Assembly: GCA_905371275.1 (NCBI GenBank)
Contig: CAJPLH010000059.1
Location: forward strand, 1-10,916
Direction: 5' to 3'
From: Prevotellaceae bacterium
GTDB taxonomy: Bacteria; Bacteroidota; Bacteroidia; Bacteroidales; Bacteroidaceae
Length of the DNA stretch: 10,916 nt
The notes beneath the pieces were generated by a model. The model was given only the letters and a program-made list of their open reading frames with translations, had not been told where the DNA came from and searched no databases. Position 1 is the stretch's first letter. Every line of letters starts with the position of its first letter. Position numbers and translations under genes: made by a program. Below are positions 7,483 through 10,916 of this stretch, one piece after another.

Positions 7483-7591
7483 GTCGTTGGTTTCGTTCCG
7501 AAATACAACCCTCACTTTCCACCGCTCCTCTCCTTTCCCCACAACTGACGGAGGTCTTCTCGACAATCATTCACTACAAACAACAACCAAT

Positions 7592-9829
7592 ATGAAACTG
7601 ACCGATATTGCTGGTAGCTTCGAAGGTAACATCTGGAAACGCGAAGTCAATGTTCGCGACTTCATCCAGTTTAACTACACTCCCTATGAAGGCGATGACA
7701 GCTTCCTCGCCCCCGCCACTGAAAACACGCTCGCCCTTTGGGACAAATTGAGCGAAATGTTCAAAGTGGAACGCGAGAAAGGCCTCTATGACGTTGAAAC
7801 TCGTCTTCCCCAAAGTGTCACCACTTATGGTGCTGGCTACATCGACAAGGACAAAGAGGTCGTAGTAGGTCTTCAAACTGATGCTCCTCTCAAGCGCGGT
7901 ATCTTCCCCAAGGGTGGTGTGCGCATGGTGGAAAATGCACTCAACGCTTACGGCTACGAACTCGATCCTTGGACTAAGGAAATCTTCACCAAGTATCGCA
8001 AGACCCACAACGAAGGTGTGTTCTCTGCTTACACTTCCGACATCCGTCGTTGCCGCAACAGCCACGTCATCACCGGTTTGCCCGATGCTTATGGTCGTGG
8101 TCGCATCATCGGTGACTATCGCCGTGTTGCTCTCTATGGTGTAGACAACCTCATCGCAGACAAGCAAGCTTATCTCAATCGTCTCGAAATCCAAGAGATG
8201 AACGATAAGACCATCCAACTCCGCGAAGAAACTACTGAGCAAATCAACGCTTTGAAGGAACTCATCAAGCTTGGTGAAGCTTATGGTTTCGACCTCTCTC
8301 GTCCAGCTGAAAACGCTCGCGAAGCTGTACAATACGTATATCTCGCTTACCTCGCAGCCATCAAGGACCAAGACGGTGCTGCTATGTCTATTGGTCGTGT
8401 GTCTACTTTCTTGGACATCTTCATCGAACGCGACATCAAGGCTGGTAAGCTCTCTGAAGTAGAAGCTCAAGAACTCATCGACCAGTTCGTGATGAAGCTC
8501 CGCATCGTGCGCTTCCTCCGCACTCCTGAGTACAACGCTCTCTTCTCTGGTGACCCTGTTTGGGTAACTGAATCTATCGGTGGTATGGGCATGGACGGTC
8601 GCACCATGGTGACTAAGACCAGCTTCCGCATCCTCCACACCCTCACCAACCTCGGACCTGCACCCGAACCTAACCTCACTGTGCTTTGGTCTACTCGTCT
8701 TCCCGAAAACTGGAAGAAGTATTGCGCTAAGATGTCTATCGCAACTTCTGCCATCCAGTACGAAAACGACGACCTTATGCGTCCTGACTACGGTGATGAC
8801 TACGGTATTGCATGCTGCGTATCTCCTATGCGCATCGGTAAGCAAATGCAATTCTTCGGTGCTCGCGCCAACCTCGCTAAGTGTCTTCTCTATGCCATCA
8901 ACGGTGGTGTCGATGAACTCAACGGCAAGCAAATCTCTCCCCTCTTCCCTGCTATCACTAGCGAATACCTCGATTACGATGAGGTAATGGCTAAGTTCGA
9001 GCAAATGATGAGCTGGTTGGCTCGCGTTTACTGCAACGCCCTCCGCATCATCCACTACATGCACGATAAGTATAGCTACGAAGCTCTCGAAATGGCTCTC
9101 CACGATGGCGACATCATTCGCACTCGTGCCAGCGGTATCGCAGGTATCTCCATCGTTGCCGACTCTCTCGCTGCCATCAAGTTTGGTAAAGTGCGCGTGA
9201 TTCGTGACGAACGTGGTCTTGCTGTTGGTTTCGAACAAGAAGGTTCTTATGTGCCCTTCGGTAACAACGACGAAGCTACTGACGAACTCGCTGTGATGAT
9301 CACCGAGAAGTTCATGAACTACATGCGTCAGCACGACACTTATCGCGATTCTATCGCCACTCAGTCATTGCTCACCATCACTTCTAATGTGGTTTATGGT
9401 AAGCACACTGGTGCTACTCCTTGCGGTCGTCCTGCTGGTGTACCTTTCGCTCCTGGTGCTAACCCCATGAACGGTCGCGACACCAAGGGTGCTGTAGCTT
9501 CTCTCGCATCTGTAGCTAAGTTGCCTTTCCAACACTCACACGACGGTATCTCTTACACTTGGGCTATTTCTCCTGCCACGCTCGGTAAGGACGAAGTGAG
9601 CCGCGAGACCAACCTCGTGAACCTCATGGACGGTTACTTCACTCCCGACGGTGGACAACACCTCAATGTGAACGTATTCGATCGCGACTTGCTCTATGAT
9701 GCAATGGAACATCCCGAAAAATATCCTCAGCTCACCATCCGTGTGTCTGGATATGCTGTGAACTTCATCAAGCTCACTCGCGAACAACAACTCGACGTTA
9801 TCTCTCGTACCATTAGCGCTAGCTGCTAA
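7592..9829 (+). CDS. pflB: Formate C-acetyltransferase (pyruvate formate-lyase) PflB
   Basis: A 745-aa cytoplasmic glycyl radical enzyme that converts pyruvate and CoA to acetyl-CoA and formate without oxygen, feeding acetate/ATP formation. Diagnostic features: the adjacent catalytic cysteines C408-C409 in IACCVSPM, the [15 protein letters not shown] segment just after them as in E. coli PflB, and the C-terminal glycyl radical motif RVSGYAV with G720. The C-terminus RTISASC matches the family end in length. The ATG giving MKLTDIAG is chosen because the family N-terminus begins here ([17 protein letters not shown]) and an A-rich leader precedes it; the open frame further upstream is noise. Codons are strikingly biased over most of the gene (CTC Leu, GGT Gly, CGT/CGC Arg, AAG Lys, GCT Ala), unlike the neighbours, which suggests very high expression. 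Its activase pflA follows after 144 nt that contain a terminator-like hairpin. Confidence 0.97.
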   Translation: MKLTDIAGSFEGNIWKREVNVRDFIQFNYTPYEGDDSFLAPATENTLALWDKLSEMFKVEREKGLYDVETRLPQSVTTYGAGYIDKDKEVVVGLQTDAPLKRGIFPKGGVRMVENALNAYGYELDPWTKEIFTKYRKTHNEGVFSAYTSDIRRCRNSHVITGLPDAYGRGRIIGDYRRVALYGVDNLIADKQAYLNRLEIQEMNDKTIQLREETTEQINALKELIKLGEAYGFDLSRPAENAREAVQYVYLAYLAAIKDQDGAAMSIGRVSTFLDIFIERDIKAGKLSEVEAQELIDQFVMKLRIVRFLRTPEYNALFSGDPVWVTESIGGMGMDGRTMVTKTSFRILHTLTNLGPAPEPNLTVLWSTRLPENWKKYCAKMSIATSAIQYENDDLMRPDYGDDYGIACCVSPMRIGKQMQFFGARANLAKCLLYAINGGVDELNGKQISPLFPAITSEYLDYDEVMAKFEQMMSWLARVYCNALRIIHYMHDKYSYEALEMALHDGDIIRTRASGIAGISIVADSLAAIKFGKVRVIRDERGLAVGFEQEGSYVPFGNNDEATDELAVMITEKFMNYMRQHDTYRDSIATQSLLTITSNVVYGKHTGATPCGRPAGVPFAPGANPMNGRDTKGAVASLASVAKLPFQHSHDGISYTWAISPATLGKDEVSRETNLVNLMDGYFTPDGGQHLNVNVFDRDLLYDAMEHPEKYPQLTIRVSGYAVNFIKLTREQQLDVISRTISASC

Positions 9830-9835
9830 TCGACC

Positions 9836-9854
9836 TTGCGCCTTCGTTGCGCAA
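9836..9854 (+). repeat. Short hairpin just after pflB
   Basis: TTGCGC (9836-9841) and GCGCAA (9849-9854) are perfect complements around a 7-nt loop, starting 7 nt past the pflB stop. No T-run follows directly. It could protect the 3' end of pflB mRNA upstream of the terminator-like hairpin at 9875-9927. Confidence 0.4.
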
Positions 9855-9874
9855 TCCTTACGAGAACTCTCTCA

Positions 9875-9927
9875 GCAAGACACTCATCGCTGCGGCTTGC
9901 CCCGGCATTGGGTGTCTTGCCCTTTTT
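9875..9927 (+). terminator. Terminator-like hairpin between pflB and pflA
   Basis: GCAAGACAC (9875-9883) and GTGTCTTGC (9912-9920) are perfect 9-nt complements, followed by CC and five Ts (9923-9927). The 28-nt loop is GC-rich and may fold further. This layout fits a partial intrinsic terminator that lets some transcripts read on into pflA, which starts 47 nt later. The wide loop makes it weaker than the other terminators in this window. Confidence 0.55.
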
Positions 9928-9973
9928 GAGCATAGCCTCAACCCTTCCACATTTTTCATCCTCTTTCCTCATC

Positions 9974-10723
9974 ATGAGCACACCTTCTCCCATCATTGGA
10001 CGCATACACTCTCTCGAATCCATGGGCACCGTAGATGGCCCTGGCATCCGTTTTGTCACCTTCCTCCAAGGGTGTCCCATGCGTTGCCAATTTTGCCACA
10101 ATCCCGACACTTGGGACATTGCTGCCAAAACCAAATACGAGATGACCCCAGAAGAACTCATGAGAGAAGTCAGAAAATACAAAAACTTCATTCGCACCGG
10201 AGGAGTCACTTGCACAGGCGGAGAACCCTTGGTGCAAGCGGAATTTGTGGAAGCCTATTTCAAACTTTGTCACGAAGAGGGACTCCACACCGCGCTCGAC
10301 ACAGCAGGTTCAGTTTGGAACGAAGCCGCGCGCCGTGCAGCAGCCGAAGCCGACCTAATTCTCTTCGATGTGAAAACCGTGGACGACAGCATCCACAAAG
10401 AATACATTGGTGTGACGCGTCAAAACAATGCTCGCTTTTTGGACTATCTCCAAGAAATTGGCAAACCCATTTGGTTGCGTCACGTGGTGGTGCCAGGCAT
10501 CACCGATAGAGACGACCGTCTCCATGCCGTGGCTAAATATCTAGAGCCCTACACCGTGATTGAGCGTGTGGAAGTGCTGCCTTATCACGTGATGGGGTCG
10601 TACAAATATCAGGAGCTGGGAATCAAATATCCGCTCGAAGGCGTAGACCCGCTCTCGAAGGAGCGCAAAGAAAATGCGCAACGCATCTTTGCCGAACATC
10701 TTCCTGGCATCAAAATCCTTTAG
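9974..10723 (+). CDS. pflA: Pyruvate formate-lyase activating enzyme PflA (radical SAM)
   Basis: A 249-aa radical SAM enzyme, close to the 246 aa of E. coli PflA. It uses a [4Fe-4S] cluster and S-adenosylmethionine to abstract hydrogen from the PflB glycine (G720 in the neighbouring gene). The cluster motif is C34-x3-C38-x2-C41 (CPMRCQFC), preceded by the family hallmark GTVDGPGIRF (18-27) and followed by CHNPDTWD. TGGEP (81-85) binds the SAM amino group. DVK at 132-134, the WLRHVVVPG strand (R169) and LPYH (202-205) complete the partial TIM barrel. The start MSTPSPIIGRIHSLES aligns with the known N-terminus IGRIHSFES of E. coli; the in-frame extension to 9836 would run through the intergenic hairpins and is rejected. 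Because one activase turns over on many PflB molecules, less PflA than PflB is expected, which fits the hairpin between them. Confidence 0.96.
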   Translation: MSTPSPIIGRIHSLESMGTVDGPGIRFVTFLQGCPMRCQFCHNPDTWDIAAKTKYEMTPEELMREVRKYKNFIRTGGVTCTGGEPLVQAEFVEAYFKLCHEEGLHTALDTAGSVWNEAARRAAAEADLILFDVKTVDDSIHKEYIGVTRQNNARFLDYLQEIGKPIWLRHVVVPGITDRDDRLHAVAKYLEPYTVIERVEVLPYHVMGSYKYQELGIKYPLEGVDPLSKERKENAQRIFAEHLPGIKIL

Positions 10724-10753
10724 TCAGTACTCTCTTGCTGATATCTTCTCTCC

Positions 10754-10788
10754 CTGCATAGTCCCTCACAAGCCTATGCAGTTTTTTT
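10754..10788 (+). terminator. Intrinsic terminator of pflB-pflA
   Basis: CTGCATAG (10754-10761) and CTATGCAG (10774-10781) pair perfectly around a 12-nt loop and are followed at once by seven Ts (10782-10788). It lies 31 nt after the pflA stop and ends the pfl unit. Confidence 0.92.
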
Positions 10789-10809
10789 GTACCCAATATC
10801 ACACCCTCA

Positions 10810-10835
10810 CACGCGCATACGTGTATATGCGCGTG
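10810..10835. repeat. Perfect 10-bp palindrome beyond the pfl terminator
   Basis: CACGCGCATA (10810-10819) and TATGCGCGTG (10826-10835) are exact reverse complements around CGTGTA. A second, bulged pairing follows: GTGA and CAGC (10833-10843, three bases looped out) with GCTGTCAC (10858-10865). There is no T-run after the first stem. It could be an operator for the next gene, beyond the window, or a back-up transcription end. I see no gene in 10724-10916. Confidence 0.5.
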
Positions 10836-10916
10836 ATAACAGCGAATTATGTTTTTTGCTGTCACAAGTGTCATACATCAAAACATTCTTGGTGGAAAAT
10901 CCTACCCAATCTCGAT

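Larger units (their letters stand above)
6963..7591. other. Gene-free region between clpB and pflB
   Basis: 629 nt. The first part holds an AT-rich hairpin and the clpB terminator, and the second the pflB promoter candidate and its roughly 200-nt leader. Between them (about 7100-7340) the only structure I see is a 10-bp imperfect stem with one G/T pair: TGCGCAAAAA (7266-7275) with TTTTTGTGCA (7281-7290). The pflB frame stays open upstream to 7220 (TTG), but this extension crosses the promoter and does not resemble a PflB N-terminus. A 91-codon minus-strand frame here overlaps the terminator and is not credible. Confidence 0.7.

Noticed and set aside
7220..7591. In-frame upstream extension of pflB by 124 codons from a TTG
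   Set aside because: It spans the promoter candidate and leader, does not resemble a PflB N-terminus, and the family start is at the ATG at 7592.
7574..9334. 586-codon antisense open frame within pflB
   Set aside because: It comes from the strong codon bias of pflB, and its translation is compositionally odd with no family motifs.
9836..9973. N-terminal extension of pflA from TTG at 9836, and a parallel frame from about 9847
   Set aside because: Both run through the intergenic hairpins; the start at 9974 matches the known PflA N-terminus.

Overview
The window looks like a stretch of a Bacteroidales chromosome, probably Prevotellaceae. The grounds are a Ser-type sulfatase with a signal peptide, a GlmM starting MTLIKSISGFRGTIGG, start codons preceded by A-rich or unstructured leaders instead of Shine-Dalgarno sites, and promoter candidates of the Bacteroidetes type (TTTG, about 20 nt, TAnnTTTG). 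No rRNA, tRNA, CRISPR array, insertion sequence or phage gene is visible. This is mostly core-genome sequence.

Left part, minus strand (17-3703). In transcription order: a small protein that resembles the YbjN family; glmM, phosphoglucosamine mutase of peptidoglycan precursor synthesis; a strong intrinsic terminator; and an exported Ser-type sulfatase that probably forms its own unit. A good promoter for the first gene lies at 3874-3905, giving a leader of about 165 nt.

Middle. A 568-nt divergent region (3704-4271) separates that gene from clpB. It holds the minus-strand promoter, several short inverted repeats and, close to clpB, a pair of 13-nt direct repeats interleaved with an 8-bp inverted repeat. 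clpB (4272-6962, plus) encodes a complete two-ATPase disaggregase with two small insertions relative to E. coli ClpB. It is followed by an AT-rich hairpin and a textbook terminator.

Right part, plus strand. After a 629-nt gene-free region carrying a good promoter candidate comes the anaerobic pyruvate module: pflB (pyruvate formate-lyase, glycyl radical enzyme) and pflA (its radical-SAM activase). PflA puts the radical on Gly720 of PflB; PflB then splits pyruvate plus CoA into acetyl-CoA and formate. A terminator-like hairpin lies between the two genes and may set the enzyme:activase ratio. A clean terminator ends the unit, and the last 128 nt hold a perfect 10-bp palindrome.

I found no convincing undescribed multi-gene system. 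The points most worth a second look are regulatory: the repeats before clpB, the inverted repeat inside the pflB promoter spacer, the alternative hairpins of the pflB leader and the hairpin between pflB and pflA.
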